Assembly: GCF_024105665.1 (NCBI RefSeq)
Contig: NZ_JAAAMK010000002.1
Span: 186,001-250,000 of the forward strand
Source: Aliihoeflea aestuarii
GTDB taxonomy: Bacteria > Pseudomonadota > Alphaproteobacteria > Rhizobiales > Rhizobiaceae
Direction: 5' to 3'
DNA length: 64,000 nucleotides
Position 1 is the first letter of the stretch; the number at the start of each line of letters is the position of its first letter. The translations under genes and the position numbers were made by a program. Below, in pieces: positions 17,927-27,092 of the stretch. The notes under the pieces are model-generated. The model was not told the DNA's origin. It did no database searches and saw nothing but the letters and a program-made list of their open reading frames with translations.

Positions 17927-19129
17927 TCAGTTACGAACGATCATCGCGTCCGAGACGCCGTTCGCCCAGGCGTGGCGCAGGATCGAGTCAAGCGAAACAG
18001 AACCGTCCTCGATGACCGTGACGCCGTACCAATTGCCGGCGGGGTCCGCATCGATGCTGGCTTTGCCGAACGAGGCGAAATGCGAAGCGGCTGCAAGCGC
18101 CTCTGCCTTTGAGGCGAACGTTCCGGCATTGACGTATGATGCGACACCGGTTCCCTCACGCGAAGCGTTCGAACGCGCGAAAGACGCAACGACGGCCTGG
18201 GTATCGAGCCGATGCGCCCCGAAACTTTCAGCGGCGACGGACGCCTCGCCGATAAGCTGGTCCGCATAGGACATGACGGTAAAGCCGTCGATGGACGCCA
18301 TTGTCGCCGAAGGACGGACAGGCGCGATCGGCACCATATCGGGCAGCACGAAATGGCCATGGTCGGAGTCGTTCGTCTGGCGGACCTCGAACGGAACCGG
18401 CGCTTGCGGTACGGCCGCGACGGGGGCCGTCGGCGTTCCACCGTTCATCGCCATCATGACGCCGGTCGGCAGGCCGTCGGACGGATCGGGCGCGCTGCCT
18501 CCGGGCCGGTAGGAGGCCATGAGATAAGCGTCGTCGAGACCATGCAGGGGCGCGCGCCCGACATATTCGACAGAAACCTGCGCAATGCCGTTGCTCTTGT
18601 AGTCGAGCAACTCGGCGGCGCGCTGCGAAAGATCGATGACCCGTCCCTTGGCGAAGGGACCGCGATCATTGACCCGCACGATGACCGACGTGCCGTTCGT
18701 CTTGTTCGTCACCCGCGCATAGCTGGGCAGCGGCATGGTCGGATGCGCGGCGGTCAGATGCGTCTTGTCGTAGACTTCGCCGTTCGCCGTCAGCCGGCCA
18801 TGGAAGGCATCGCCATACCAGCTCGCGAGCCCGGTGCTGCGATAATTCGGATCTTCCTTGGGGCGATACCACTGTCCGCGAACCTGATAGGGCCGTCCCA
18901 CCTGATCACGGCCGCCGCCGCGCGGCAGGTTCGTTTTCAAATTCGATACGCGCGGGCTGGCTTTCACGCCATATTCGGATTCGGCGAAATATTCGGACGA
19001 CCGCGTCGGCTTCTTGCCCGCAACCTTCGCGGGACCGGCAGAACACGCTGCAAGGAACGCTGCGCCGGACATCAACAGCACAACAGACGCAAGCGTCTGC
19101 GAATTGCGGCGGCGCCTTGTTTCTGCCAT
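17927..19129 (-). CDS. rlpA: RlpA-like septal ring lytic transglycosylase lipoprotein
   Basis: A 400-residue lipoprotein. The N-terminus has arginines, a hydrophobic stretch and the lipobox FLAAC (Cys near residue 29). The double-psi beta-barrel domain spans about residues 95-190, with GLASWYGDAFHGRLTANGE, a run ending TLPLPSYARV-like residues, and the active-site VRVNDRGPF, then GRVIDLSQRAAE. A Pro/Ala-rich linker leads to a divergent SPOR-like C-terminal region that would bind denuded septal peptidoglycan. RlpA enzymes cleave such strands during cell separation. The gene stands alone, with spacers of about 200 bases on both sides. Confidence 0.88.
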   Translation of the reverse strand: MAETRRRRNSQTLASVVLLMSGAAFLAACSAGPAKVAGKKPTRSSEYFAESEYGVKASPRVSNLKTNLPRGGGRDQVGRPYQVRGQWYRPKEDPNYRSTGLASWYGDAFHGRLTANGEVYDKTHLTAAHPTMPLPSYARVTNKTNGTSVIVRVNDRGPFAKGRVIDLSQRAAELLDYKSNGIAQVSVEYVGRAPLHGLDDAYLMASYRPGGSAPDPSDGLPTGVMMAMNGGTPTAPVAAVPQAPVPFEVRQTNDSDHGHFVLPDMVPIAPVRPSATMASIDGFTVMSYADQLIGEASVAAESFGAHRLDTQAVVASFARSNASREGTGVASYVNAGTFASKAEALAAASHFASFGKASIDADPAGNWYGVTVIEDGSVSLDSILRHAWANGVSDAMIVRN

Positions 19130-19337
19130 GCGATGTAGTCCCCAGTCCCCAATGCGGTCGAAATCCGCAACCCGAAATCTATTTGGACGAAAACTTATCG
19201 TCCATAACCGATCGACCCTGTGGATCGCACGAATTGTTTAGCTGCGTATTAATTGATTGTGTCGGGATGCTGGCAGGAATGGGGCGCATGTCGCGCCTTG
19301 CTTTGCATGGTTAAATTTCGACTAAAATCCTACCGGA

Positions 19338-19715
19338 TCATTCGATCGTTGCGGTACCTTCAAGACCGTCATTGCGCTTCCAAATGATCGCGTCCTCGCC
19401 GGTCTTTTCGATCGTGAAGCAGAAGGTCGCGCCATCGTACCAGGTTGGGAATTGCTGGCACATGCTGTCTTCTTCGGTCCACCAACGGCCCGTCTCGCTC
19501 GGTGTGAACATGGAAGCCATGCTGAAGCCGGAAATGTCGCCGGTCACACTGCCGTCGGATTCATAGCGAAGCGGCAGGCGCAACCCGTAGGGCGTCGACA
19601 GAAGAACGCGCTTGTCGGTGATGATCTCTTCGATTCCGGCACCGTCCAGGGTCTGCGCCGAAGCCGGCACGAGAGATGTCAGGACGATCGAAATGGCCAG
19701 TCCGGAACGGTACAT
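19338..19715 (-). CDS. Small secreted protein, function unknown
   Basis: A 125-residue exported protein starting at ATG 19715 after a strong GGAGG. The signal peptide MYRSGLAISIVLTSLVPASA ends near AQT. The mature part looks like a small beta-rich domain with a possible cofactor- or lipid-free fold. It has paired cysteines in DSMCQQFPTW and GATFCFTIEK, and the motif TGRWWTEED. I recognise the general type (small periplasmic proteins of Hyphomicrobiales) but not a named family. It is divergent from another secreted protein gene at 19831, and the two may share a control region of about 115 bases. Confidence 0.65.
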   Translation of the reverse strand: MYRSGLAISIVLTSLVPASAQTLDGAGIEEIITDKRVLLSTPYGLRLPLRYESDGSVTGDISGFSMASMFTPSETGRWWTEEDSMCQQFPTWYDGATFCFTIEKTGEDAIIWKRNDGLEGTATIE

Positions 19716-19830
19716 GCGCGCCTCCTGTGTTTCGTGTATCCCTTCCCATACGGATCGAAGGTGGGTTTGGTTCAGTCGCCCGCCCTGCAGGCACATTGAG
19801 CAAAGACGTATGAGATCACAGGCGGTGACG

Positions 19831-20319
19831 ATGCAGTGGCGCTTTTGGATCGCGGTTGCATGTATGGCTGTCCCTCTGGATGCTGCGACGGCCCAAACGA
19901 CGCTGCTTTCGCCCCACGGCGAAAATGCTTCGATACCGCCTGCCTTCGTGACGGCAATGAGCCGCACGCGCCTCGTCTGGATGGTCCATGGGACCAAACC
20001 GCTTGGTCGGCCGATCGAACCCGACGGACCGCATCCGAGCGGGATCCCGTTCTACTGGGAGGCCGATGACGGATCGACGGTCAGGCGAATGTCGGATGGC
20101 TCGTTTCGGCTGGAGGAATGGTCGCAAAAATCCGGTTGGGCGCAAATGATCGCCTGCTACCCGGCGGGCTGGCCGAACTACGATTGCAGCGACGGCGTGC
20201 CGCGCTCGATGTCCGCCCCCGATTTGAACACGATGAATTTCGGCGGGCAGACCTTCGGAAGGCTTCTGCCGACCGCCGACCCGGCACTCGACGACCCGCC
20301 CTTCTTGTCGTCGGAATAA
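19831..20319 (+). CDS. Secreted protein, function unknown
   Basis: A 162-residue exported protein. The signal peptide begins MQWRFWIAVACMAVPLDAAT with likely cleavage after ATAQ. The mature part has WMVHGTKPLGRP, two cysteines (IACYPAGW and YDCSDG) and a Pro/Asp-rich tail ending in SSE. ATG 19831 is preferred because AGG lies 8 bases upstream and the signal peptide then starts correctly. Earlier in-frame starts (19810, 19825) would add a few residues. I do not recognise the family. It is divergent from the 125-residue secreted protein and ends at a strong terminator. Confidence 0.6.
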   Translation: MQWRFWIAVACMAVPLDAATAQTTLLSPHGENASIPPAFVTAMSRTRLVWMVHGTKPLGRPIEPDGPHPSGIPFYWEADDGSTVRRMSDGSFRLEEWSQKSGWAQMIACYPAGWPNYDCSDGVPRSMSAPDLNTMNFGGQTFGRLLPTADPALDDPPFLSSE

Positions 20320-20323
20320 ACGA

Positions 20324-20350
20324 AAAGGGCGCCAGTTACGGGCGCCCTTT
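20324..20350. terminator. Rho-independent terminator, bidirectional
   Basis: Arms AAAGGGCGCC (20324-20333) and GGCGCCCTTT (20341-20350) enclose a 7-base loop. It lies between two convergent genes, the secreted protein gene and the BMP importer operon, and can end both transcripts. Confidence 0.88.
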
Positions 20351-20371
20351 CCTGATGAGATGATCGCCCTG

Positions 20372-21445
20372 TTACTGCGGCAGTTGATCGTCGATGCCTT
20401 CGACATAGAAGTTCAGCCCGAGAAGGACGCTGTCTTCGGCGACTTCGCCCTCTGCGAGCCAGACCGATCCGTCCTGCTTGTTGACGGGTCCCGTAAACGG
20501 GTTGAACGCACCGGAACGGATGCTTTCCTCGGTTTCCGTGGCCTCGGCCCTCACGTCGTCGGGCATGTTGGCATAGGGCGCCATGACGACATGGCCTTCG
20601 GCAAGACCGTCCCAGATGTCTACCTGCTCCCAGGTTCCGTCCATCACGGCCTGGATGCGCTCGATGTAATACGGACCCCAGTCGTCGATGATCGAGGTGA
20701 GCTGCGTCTCGGGACCGAACTCGATCATGTCGGACGCCTGCCCGAATGCCGGGATGCCGCGCTCTGCGGCAACCTGCATCGCGGCGGTCGAGTCGGTGTG
20801 CTGGGTGATGATGTCCGCGCCCTGGTCGATCAGCGCCGTTGCCGCGTCGGCTTCACGCGCCGGGTCGAACCAGGTGTTCGCCCACACGACCTTGAGTTGG
20901 AAATCCGGGTTGATCGACTGCGCGCCCAGCATGAACGCATTGATGCCCATGACGACTTCGGGAATCGGGAACGAGGCGATGTAGCCCGCGACGCCCGCTT
21001 CCGACATGCGTCCGGCGATCACGCCCTGAATGTAGCGACCTTCGTGGAACTTCGAATTGTAGGTCGATACGTTCGGATGCTCGCGCTTGTAGCCGGTGGC
21101 GTGCTCGAACTTCACGTCCGGGAACCGGCCGGCGACCGTGTTGGTCGCGTCCATGTAGCCGAACGATGTCGTGAAGATGATGTCGCAGCCCGACCGTGCG
21201 AAACGCTCGATCGCGCGCTCGGCGTCCGCGCCTTCCGGCACGCTTTCGAGATAGGCCGTTTCGAGCCTGTCGCCGAAATGCTCCATCGCCTCGAGGCGAC
21301 CCTGGTCGTGCTGGTAGGACCAGCCGAAATCGCCGATCGGCCCGACATAGATGAAGCAGGCTTTGGCCGTTTCGTTCTGCGCGGAGGCGACCGCCGGAAC
21401 GAGCACCGCGACCGAAGCCGCCAGAGCAAGAGTGATAGTCTTCAT
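20372..21445 (-). CDS. BMP family ABC transporter substrate-binding protein
   Basis: A 357-residue periplasmic binding protein of the basic membrane protein (BMP/PnrA) family, which binds purine nucleosides. A signal peptide (MKTITLALAASVAVLVPA, cleavage at ASAQ) lacks a lipobox cysteine. The mature protein begins CFIYVGPIGDFGWSYQHDQG, the family's ligand-site start, and later shows FTTSFGYMDA, the ring-stacking region FHEGRYIQGVIAG, and ITQHTDS. It is the last gene of a four-gene minus-strand operon: ATPase, permease, permease, binding protein. ATG 21445 is chosen because it starts the signal peptide. Confidence 0.93.
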   Translation of the reverse strand: MKTITLALAASVAVLVPAVASAQNETAKACFIYVGPIGDFGWSYQHDQGRLEAMEHFGDRLETAYLESVPEGADAERAIERFARSGCDIIFTTSFGYMDATNTVAGRFPDVKFEHATGYKREHPNVSTYNSKFHEGRYIQGVIAGRMSEAGVAGYIASFPIPEVVMGINAFMLGAQSINPDFQLKVVWANTWFDPAREADAATALIDQGADIITQHTDSTAAMQVAAERGIPAFGQASDMIEFGPETQLTSIIDDWGPYYIERIQAVMDGTWEQVDIWDGLAEGHVVMAPYANMPDDVRAEATETEESIRSGAFNPFTGPVNKQDGSVWLAEGEVAEDSVLLGLNFYVEGIDDQLPQ

Positions 21446-21493
21446 TGGTTCAAGTCCTCTGTTGGTCACCCGGGGCATTCCCGTCGTTTTTTG

Positions 21494-22408
21494 TTAGCGA
21501 TCTGGAACAAACGGCCGCCCCAAAGATGCCGGTGTGTTCACCATTGTCAGTCGCCTGTTTCGAGAGATTAGAACAAGTACGATGATCGTCGCCAGATAGG
21601 GAAGAGCGGAAAGAAGCTGCGAAGGCACGCCTATCCCCAGGGCCTGCGCATGAAGCTGCCCGATCGACACAGCGCCGAACAGATACGCCCCCGCAAGCAC
21701 CCTCAACGGTCGCCAGGAGGCGAAGACGACGAGCGCCAGCGCGATCCAGCCGCGACCGGCCGTCATGTTCTCCACCCACTGCGGAACGTAGACGAGCGAC
21801 AGATGCGCACCAGCGAGACCGGCACAGGCGCCGCCGAACAGAACCGCCATATAACGGATGCGAACGACCTTGATGCCGAGCGCATGCGCGGAGGAATGAT
21901 TGTCGCCGACCGAGCGCAGCGTCAGCCCGGCCTTCGTGTAGAACAGGAACCAGACCACGCCGAGCGTCAGGAAGACAGAGACATAGAAGATCAGGTCTTG
22001 GCTGAAGAGCAGCCGGCCGACGATCGGCAGTTCCGACAACACGGGCACATCGAGACGCGGCAGACGCACGCCGGGCTGGCCGACGAAGCTCTCGCCGATC
22101 ATGCCCGAAAGACCCAGCCCAAGAAGGGTCAGCGCCAGCCCGGTCGCGACCTGATTGGTGACGAGCGTCAGCGTCAGGAAGGCAAAGAGCAGCGAAAACA
22201 GCGCGCCAACGATGATGGCTGCGAACGCGCCGAGAAACGGATTGCCGGTCATCAGCGCGACGCCGAACCCGGTCACCGCGCCCATGATCATCATGCCCTC
22301 GACGCCCAGATTGAGAACGCCGGAGCGTTCGACCACGAGTTCGCCGATGGCTGCCAGCAAAAGCGGCGTCGCGGCCATCGATACGGTAAGCAGGATAGCT
22401 TCAAACAT
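21494..22408 (-). CDS. ABC transporter permease, BMP-type nucleoside importer (second permease)
   Basis: A 304-residue inner-membrane permease with about eight hydrophobic segments. It begins MFEAILLTVSMAATPLLLAA and carries the family motif ERSGVLNLGVEGMMIMGAV, the cytoplasmic coupling region typical of branched-chain/nucleoside permeases (BPD_transp_2). It overlaps the first permease gene by 8 bases, so translation is coupled. It should pair with the product of 22401-23495 to form the channel. The frame stays open upstream inside the previous gene, but ATG 22408 fits the family start. Confidence 0.93.
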   Translation of the reverse strand: MFEAILLTVSMAATPLLLAAIGELVVERSGVLNLGVEGMMIMGAVTGFGVALMTGNPFLGAFAAIIVGALFSLLFAFLTLTLVTNQVATGLALTLLGLGLSGMIGESFVGQPGVRLPRLDVPVLSELPIVGRLLFSQDLIFYVSVFLTLGVVWFLFYTKAGLTLRSVGDNHSSAHALGIKVVRIRYMAVLFGGACAGLAGAHLSLVYVPQWVENMTAGRGWIALALVVFASWRPLRVLAGAYLFGAVSIGQLHAQALGIGVPSQLLSALPYLATIIVLVLISRNRRLTMVNTPASLGRPFVPDR

Positions 22409-23495
22409 TGGCGGCCTCCGCCGGTGCGGTGTTTGGGCGAACGAGCCGGATGCGGTAGTGGATGAGCGTATCGCAGGCGAGCACGAAGAACAGGATCGAA
22501 CCCTGGAAAGCACGCACGACCTTGTCGGAAAGCCCGACCGAAATCTGCGCCGCCTCGCCACCGAGATATGTCAGGGCGAGAACGAGGCCGGCGGCAACGA
22601 TACCGAGCGGATTGAGCCGTCCCAGGAAGGCGACGATGATGGCGGTGAAGCCGTAACCCGGCGAGATCGAGGGGCGGAGCTGGCCGATCGCGCCCGAAAC
22701 TTCCGAAATGCCGGCAAGTCCCGCCATCGCTCCCGAGATGACGAAAGCGAAAATCACCATGCGACCGGCAGAAAAGCCAGCGAAGCGCCCTGCCCGCGGG
22801 CTTTGACCGATCAGCTTGATTTCGAAACCCTTGAGCGTACGCGACAGCACGAACCACAAGATCAGCGCAGCGATCAGCGCGAAGGCGAAGCCATAATGCG
22901 CGCGGCCGGATTCGGCCCAGATTTCCGGCAGGCGCGCATACTCATGAAAGCTGCGCGTCTCGGGAAAGTTGAAGCCCGCCGGATTGCGCCATGGTCCACG
23001 AACCAGCCAGTCCAGAAAGAGCTGGGCGACATAGACGAGCATCAGGCTCGACAGGATTTCGTTCGTGTTGAACCGCACTTTGAGAATGGCCGGGATCGCC
23101 GCATAGGCGGCTCCGCCCGCGATGCCCATCAAAAGCATCAGCGGCAAAACGAACCAGAACTGGAAGTCGGGAAAGACGACCGGCAGGATCGATCCTGCGA
23201 TCGCGCCCATGATGAACTGGCCTTCCGCACCGATATTCCAGTTGCTCGACAGGAAGCAGACGGACAGCCCGACCGCGATCAGGATCAGCGGCGCGGCTTT
23301 GATGGCGAGTTCATGCAGCGACCACGTCTCGGTGAGCGGATCGATGAAATAGAAATAGAGGGTTTCAAGCGGGTCCTTGCCAAGTGCGGCAAACAGAATC
23401 GCACCCGTCGCGATCGTCAGCCCGAAGGCGATGAAGGGCGACAATGCGCTGAAGAGTGCTGATTGCTGCGGGCGTTTGACGAGTTCGATGCGCAT
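22401..23495 (-). CDS. ABC transporter permease, BMP-type nucleoside importer (first permease)
   Basis: A 364-residue permease of the same family, starting MRIELVKRPQQSALFSALSP with a basic cytoplasmic N-terminus. Many membrane segments follow. The coupling motif CFLSSNWNIGAEGQFIMGAI corresponds to the NLGVEG loop of its partner. ATG 23495 overlaps the ATPase stop by one base (TGATG) and has GGAGA at good spacing. A GTG 3 bases earlier is also possible. Together with the neighbours this forms a complete importer. Confidence 0.93.
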   Translation of the reverse strand: MRIELVKRPQQSALFSALSPFIAFGLTIATGAILFAALGKDPLETLYFYFIDPLTETWSLHELAIKAAPLILIAVGLSVCFLSSNWNIGAEGQFIMGAIAGSILPVVFPDFQFWFVLPLMLLMGIAGGAAYAAIPAILKVRFNTNEILSSLMLVYVAQLFLDWLVRGPWRNPAGFNFPETRSFHEYARLPEIWAESGRAHYGFAFALIAALILWFVLSRTLKGFEIKLIGQSPRAGRFAGFSAGRMVIFAFVISGAMAGLAGISEVSGAIGQLRPSISPGYGFTAIIVAFLGRLNPLGIVAAGLVLALTYLGGEAAQISVGLSDKVVRAFQGSILFFVLACDTLIHYRIRLVRPNTAPAEAANV

Positions 23496-25069
23496 CACAG
23501 GGTCTCCTCGAACGGGCGTGGCGGATGCGCATCGTCCGCGCCGCCCATCAGAAGGCCGATCTTCTCGAAGGTCGCCTCGCCAATGGGTATCGGCTGGGAC
23601 AAACGGCCGTCATGCATGACCGCAATGGAATCGGAGATTTCGAAGAGCTCGTCGAGATCCTGGCTGATGACGAGCACCGCCGAACCCGACCGCGCAAGAT
23701 CGATCAGCGCCTGACGGATGCGCGCGGCCGCGCCTGCGTCGACGCCCCATGTCGGCTGGTTGACGACCATCACCTTCGGTTCGCGATCGAGTTCGCGCCC
23801 GATGATGAATTTTTGCAGGTTTCCGCCCGAAAGCGCCGACGCCTCGGGGTCTTCGGCGCTTTTTCGCACATCCATCATATCCACGATGCGCCTGGCTGCT
23901 GCGGCGATCCGGCCTGTCCGTATCGTTCCCGCCGCGCCGAGATACTCTTTCGCATCTGTGCGATAGCGGGACAGGAGGAGATTTTCGGATAGTTTCATGG
24001 CAGGTGCGGCACCGTGTCCGAGGCGTTCCTCCGGCACGAAGGCCGCGCCTTTCAACCGTCGTTGCGAGATGCCCTGCCGACCGACGCCTTTGCCCGAGAC
24101 GCACACGATATCCGCCTTGTCCTGCAAGGTTTCGCCGGAAACGGCCTCGAAGAATTCGCCCTGCCCGTTGCCGGCGACGCCGGCGATGCCCAGCACTTCG
24201 CCCGCGTGCACGCTGACCGAAATGTCACGCAGGGGCACGGAAAAGGGCGTGGCGGGTTTGCGGTTCAAATTCTCGATCAGGAGAAGCGGTTGGCGTCCGG
24301 CATCGGTTGCCGGCGCCTCGCGAACTACGTTTTTGACTTCCAGCCCGACCATCATGCGCGCCAGCGACGCGGCGGTTTCTTGGCGTGGATCGCAATGGCC
24401 GACGACCTTGCCATGGCGAAGCACGGTCGCACGATCGCAGATGCGTTTCACCTCCTCGAGACGGTGCGAGATGTAGAGGATCGACTTGCCCTCGCCCTTG
24501 AGACGCTCCAGCGTTTCGAAAAGCCGGTCGGCCTCCTGCGGCGTCAGAACCGATGTCGGCTCGTCCAGAATGATCAGTTCCGGTTCCTGAAGCAGACAGC
24601 GGATGATCTCGATACGCTGGCGCTCGCCCACCGACAGGTCGCCGACATGGCTGAACGGGTCGAGTGGAAGGCCATATGCCTTGGACAAAGACCGTGCGCG
24701 TTCAGCGATCTTCATAATCGGCGTGTCGTCATCGATCGACAGCGCGATGTTCTCGGCGGCCGTCAACGCCTCGAACAGTGAGAAATGCTGGAAGACCATT
24801 CCGATGCCGATTTGCCGGGCTTGTCCGGGGCTGGCGATGCGCACCTGATCGCCCTTCCAGTAGATTTCGCCGGAGGCAGGTTCGAGCGATCCGAACAGCA
24901 TTTTGACGAGCGTCGATTTGCCCGCGCCGTTCTCGCCGAGCAGTGCATGTATCTCGCCCTTGCCGATCGTCAGATCGATGCTGTCGCACGCTTTGAGCGA
25001 CCCGAATATTTTGGTCAGCCCGCGCACGGCGAGCAGGACATCGGCTTTGCTCAGGTAGGACTGATCCAC
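23495..25069 (-). CDS. ABC transporter ATP-binding protein, two ATPase domains (BMP-type importer)
   Basis: A 524-residue ATPase with two fused nucleotide-binding domains, as in sugar and nucleoside importers of the RbsA type. The first domain has Walker A GENGAGKS, signature LSVGERQRIEI and Walker B LIILDEPTS. The second (from about residue 265) has a degenerate Walker A (GVAGNGQGEFFE) but keeps LSGGNLQKFIIGRE. This asymmetry is normal for the family. The start is GTG 25069, because an in-frame stop lies directly upstream. It heads the importer operon and is preceded by an inverted repeat at 25082-25134. Confidence 0.93.
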   Translation of the reverse strand: MDQSYLSKADVLLAVRGLTKIFGSLKACDSIDLTIGKGEIHALLGENGAGKSTLVKMLFGSLEPASGEIYWKGDQVRIASPGQARQIGIGMVFQHFSLFEALTAAENIALSIDDDTPIMKIAERARSLSKAYGLPLDPFSHVGDLSVGERQRIEIIRCLLQEPELIILDEPTSVLTPQEADRLFETLERLKGEGKSILYISHRLEEVKRICDRATVLRHGKVVGHCDPRQETAASLARMMVGLEVKNVVREAPATDAGRQPLLLIENLNRKPATPFSVPLRDISVSVHAGEVLGIAGVAGNGQGEFFEAVSGETLQDKADIVCVSGKGVGRQGISQRRLKGAAFVPEERLGHGAAPAMKLSENLLLSRYRTDAKEYLGAAGTIRTGRIAAAARRIVDMMDVRKSAEDPEASALSGGNLQKFIIGRELDREPKVMVVNQPTWGVDAGAAARIRQALIDLARSGSAVLVISQDLDELFEISDSIAVMHDGRLSQPIPIGEATFEKIGLLMGGADDAHPPRPFEETL

Positions 25070-25081
25070 TCATCCCCCGTT

Positions 25082-25134
25082 CGGCGGCCTATGGCCTGCC
25101 TTCTTTTGTTCCCTTAGCCGACCTTAGGCCGCCG
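25082..25134 (-). repeat. Perfect 10-base inverted repeat in the importer operon leader
   Basis: CGGCGGCCTA (25082-25091) and TAGGCCGCCG (25125-25134) are exact inverted copies with 33 bases between. The element starts 13 bases upstream of the ATPase GTG. It could be an RNA hairpin or a split operator. No T run follows, so it is not a terminator, and it matches no riboswitch I know. Confidence 0.4.
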
Positions 25135-25198
25135 ATGCGTGAAGAGCAAAGCTTCGGCGGTTTTGAAAGTGCTTCAACGCATAAGCGTGTGATTGACT

Positions 25199-26176
25199 TC
25201 AGGGAATGAGAATCGTGGTACCAGTCGTCCTGCGGCCTTCAAGATCGGCATGCGCCTGTGCGACCTCGGCGAGCGGATATCGCTGGTTGATCTCGATCTT
25301 CACGATACCGTTCTTCACCACGTCGAACAGCGCACCGGCCGATTCTTCCAATTCAGCGCGCGTCCCGATGTAGGAGAAAAGCGTCGGACGCGTCATGTAG
25401 AGCGAGCCCTTCTGCGACAAGAGCCCGACATTCATCGGCGGGATCGGGCCGGAGGACTGCCCGAAAGATACGAATAGGCCGCGTGGGTTGAGGCAGTCGA
25501 GCGATCCCTCGAACGTGTCCTTGCCGACCGAATCGTAAACGACGTCGCACTTCTTCCCGCCGGTTATCTTCGCCACTTCCTCGACGAAATTCTGCTCACG
25601 GTAATTGATGACGTGGTCGAAGCCGTGCGCCCTGGCGAGTTCGACCTTGTCGGGCGAACCGGCTGTGCCGATCACGGTTGCGCCCAGATGCTTTGCCCAC
25701 TGGCCAAAGATCAGCCCGACGCCGCCGGCAGCGGCATGGTAGAGAACCGTGTGCCCGGCCTTGACCTCGAAGGTGCGACGGAGAAGATACTCGGCCGTCA
25801 TGCCCTTCAGCATCATGCCGGCCGCTTCCTCATCGGAGACGCCCTCTGGAATCTTCACCAGCTTGTCGGCCGGCATCGTGCGCGCGGTCGTGTAAGCGCC
25901 GATCGCGGAGGCGTAGGCCACCCGATCGCCGACCTTGATGCCGTGGACGCCCGGCCCGATTTCTTCCACCACACCGGCAGCTTCATGGCCCGGCGTCAGC
26001 GGAAGACCATTCGGTGCCGGATAAAGGCCCGTGCGGAAATAGACGTCGAGGAAATTCACGCCGATCGCGGTGTGTCTGATTCGCGCTTCGCCCACCGCCG
26101 GCGCGGCGACGTCCACGTCTTCCAGCGTCATTGCTTCCGGGCCGCCATGCGCGTTGATGCGGATCGCTTTTGCCAT
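25199..26176 (-). CDS. NADPH:quinone oxidoreductase (zeta-crystallin-like)
   Basis: A 325-residue medium-chain dehydrogenase of the quinone oxidoreductase branch, lacking the zinc ligands of alcohol dehydrogenases. It shows LTPGHEAAGVVEEIGPGV, the nucleotide-binding segment YHAAAGGVGLIFGQWAKHLG and VVYDSVGKDTFEGSLDCL. The family reduces quinones by one electron with NADPH. ATG 26176 lies 3 bases after the stop of the phosphatidylcholine synthase gene, so the two form an operon. No functional link between them is known. Substrate is not predictable. Confidence 0.93.
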   Translation of the reverse strand: MAKAIRINAHGGPEAMTLEDVDVAAPAVGEARIRHTAIGVNFLDVYFRTGLYPAPNGLPLTPGHEAAGVVEEIGPGVHGIKVGDRVAYASAIGAYTTARTMPADKLVKIPEGVSDEEAAGMMLKGMTAEYLLRRTFEVKAGHTVLYHAAAGGVGLIFGQWAKHLGATVIGTAGSPDKVELARAHGFDHVINYREQNFVEEVAKITGGKKCDVVYDSVGKDTFEGSLDCLNPRGLFVSFGQSSGPIPPMNVGLLSQKGSLYMTRPTLFSYIGTRAELEESAGALFDVVKNGIVKIEINQRYPLAEVAQAHADLEGRRTTGTTILIP

Positions 26177-26179
26177 CGA

Positions 26180-27019
26180 TCAGGCCTTTCTCATTCCAAG
26201 CTTGGGGAAGATCTGCATCACGATGCCGATACAGAAAAGATAGATGCTCAGGATCGCGATCGAGACCTGCACGAACTCCGGTGGGTCCATGTCCATGATC
26301 AGGGCATAGGCCGACAGCGCGCACCATCCGAGGAAGATGCTCAGATTGAGCGGACGCAGCCGCGCGACCCTTACGGGATGCAGGAAGTTGAGCGGCAGGA
26401 AGGTCAGGATCGCGGCGACAACGACGACGGCGAACGACACCCACTCGCCCGGTTCGATCACGAACAGCGTAAAGACAACCATGTTCCAGACGACCGGGAA
26501 CCCCTTGAAGAAGTTCTCCGTCGTCTTCATGCCGGTGTCGGCATAGTAGATCGCGCTCGAAACGACGATGATCGCGGCTGAAAGGAACGACAGTCCCTCG
26601 CCCATGAAACCGCTCTGGTAGAGCGCGAAGGCGGGAATCAGAACATAGGTGACGTAGTCGATGATGTTGTCGAGGAGTTCGCCGGACCAGGTCGGCAAAA
26701 CCTCCTTGACGTCGAGCTTGCGCGCGATGGGTCCGTCGATTCCATCCACGAACAGCGCGAGACCAAGCCACAGGAACATGGCCGTCCACTGCTTCTCGGC
26801 CGCCGCGACGAGCGACAGGAAGGCGAGAAACGACCCGGACGCAGTCAGCAAATGCACCGAAAAAGCGCGCGCCTGCGGCCAGGTCACCTTCTTCTTGGGC
26901 TTGGGAATGCGCTGCGACAACGGCTTTCGATTGGTATCCTTACTCACGGGTCCACGCCAGTCCAGCTTTGAAGAAGCGGTCGAAGACTCGTCCTCGCGCC
27001 GCCGATTTAACTCTCCCAT
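26180..27019 (-). CDS. pcs: Phosphatidylcholine synthase
   Basis: Pcs condenses choline with CDP-diacylglycerol to give phosphatidylcholine directly, a route typical of host-associated and soil alphaproteobacteria. The inner-membrane protein has the CDP-alcohol phosphatidyltransferase motif in the Pcs form, VDGIDGPIARKLDVKEVLP followed by WSGELLDNIIDYVTYVL. Several membrane helices follow, as does FLPLNFLHPVRVARLRPLNL near the C-terminus. The first ~45 residues are a polar, charged extension absent from the shorter relatives I know. Start choice is uncertain: ATG 27019 is listed, while GTG 26947 would remove 24 residues. Neither has a good ribosome site. Confidence 0.92.
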   Translation of the reverse strand: MGELNRRREDESSTASSKLDWRGPVSKDTNRKPLSQRIPKPKKKVTWPQARAFSVHLLTASGSFLAFLSLVAAAEKQWTAMFLWLGLALFVDGIDGPIARKLDVKEVLPTWSGELLDNIIDYVTYVLIPAFALYQSGFMGEGLSFLSAAIIVVSSAIYYADTGMKTTENFFKGFPVVWNMVVFTLFVIEPGEWVSFAVVVVAAILTFLPLNFLHPVRVARLRPLNLSIFLGWCALSAYALIMDMDPPEFVQVSIAILSIYLFCIGIVMQIFPKLGMRKA

Positions 27020-27092
27020 CCGCAATGGGCCAAATCGCCCCGTTGATCAATCCCGTGGCTGAGAACATATATCCGTTTCAAAAGGAAAGCGG

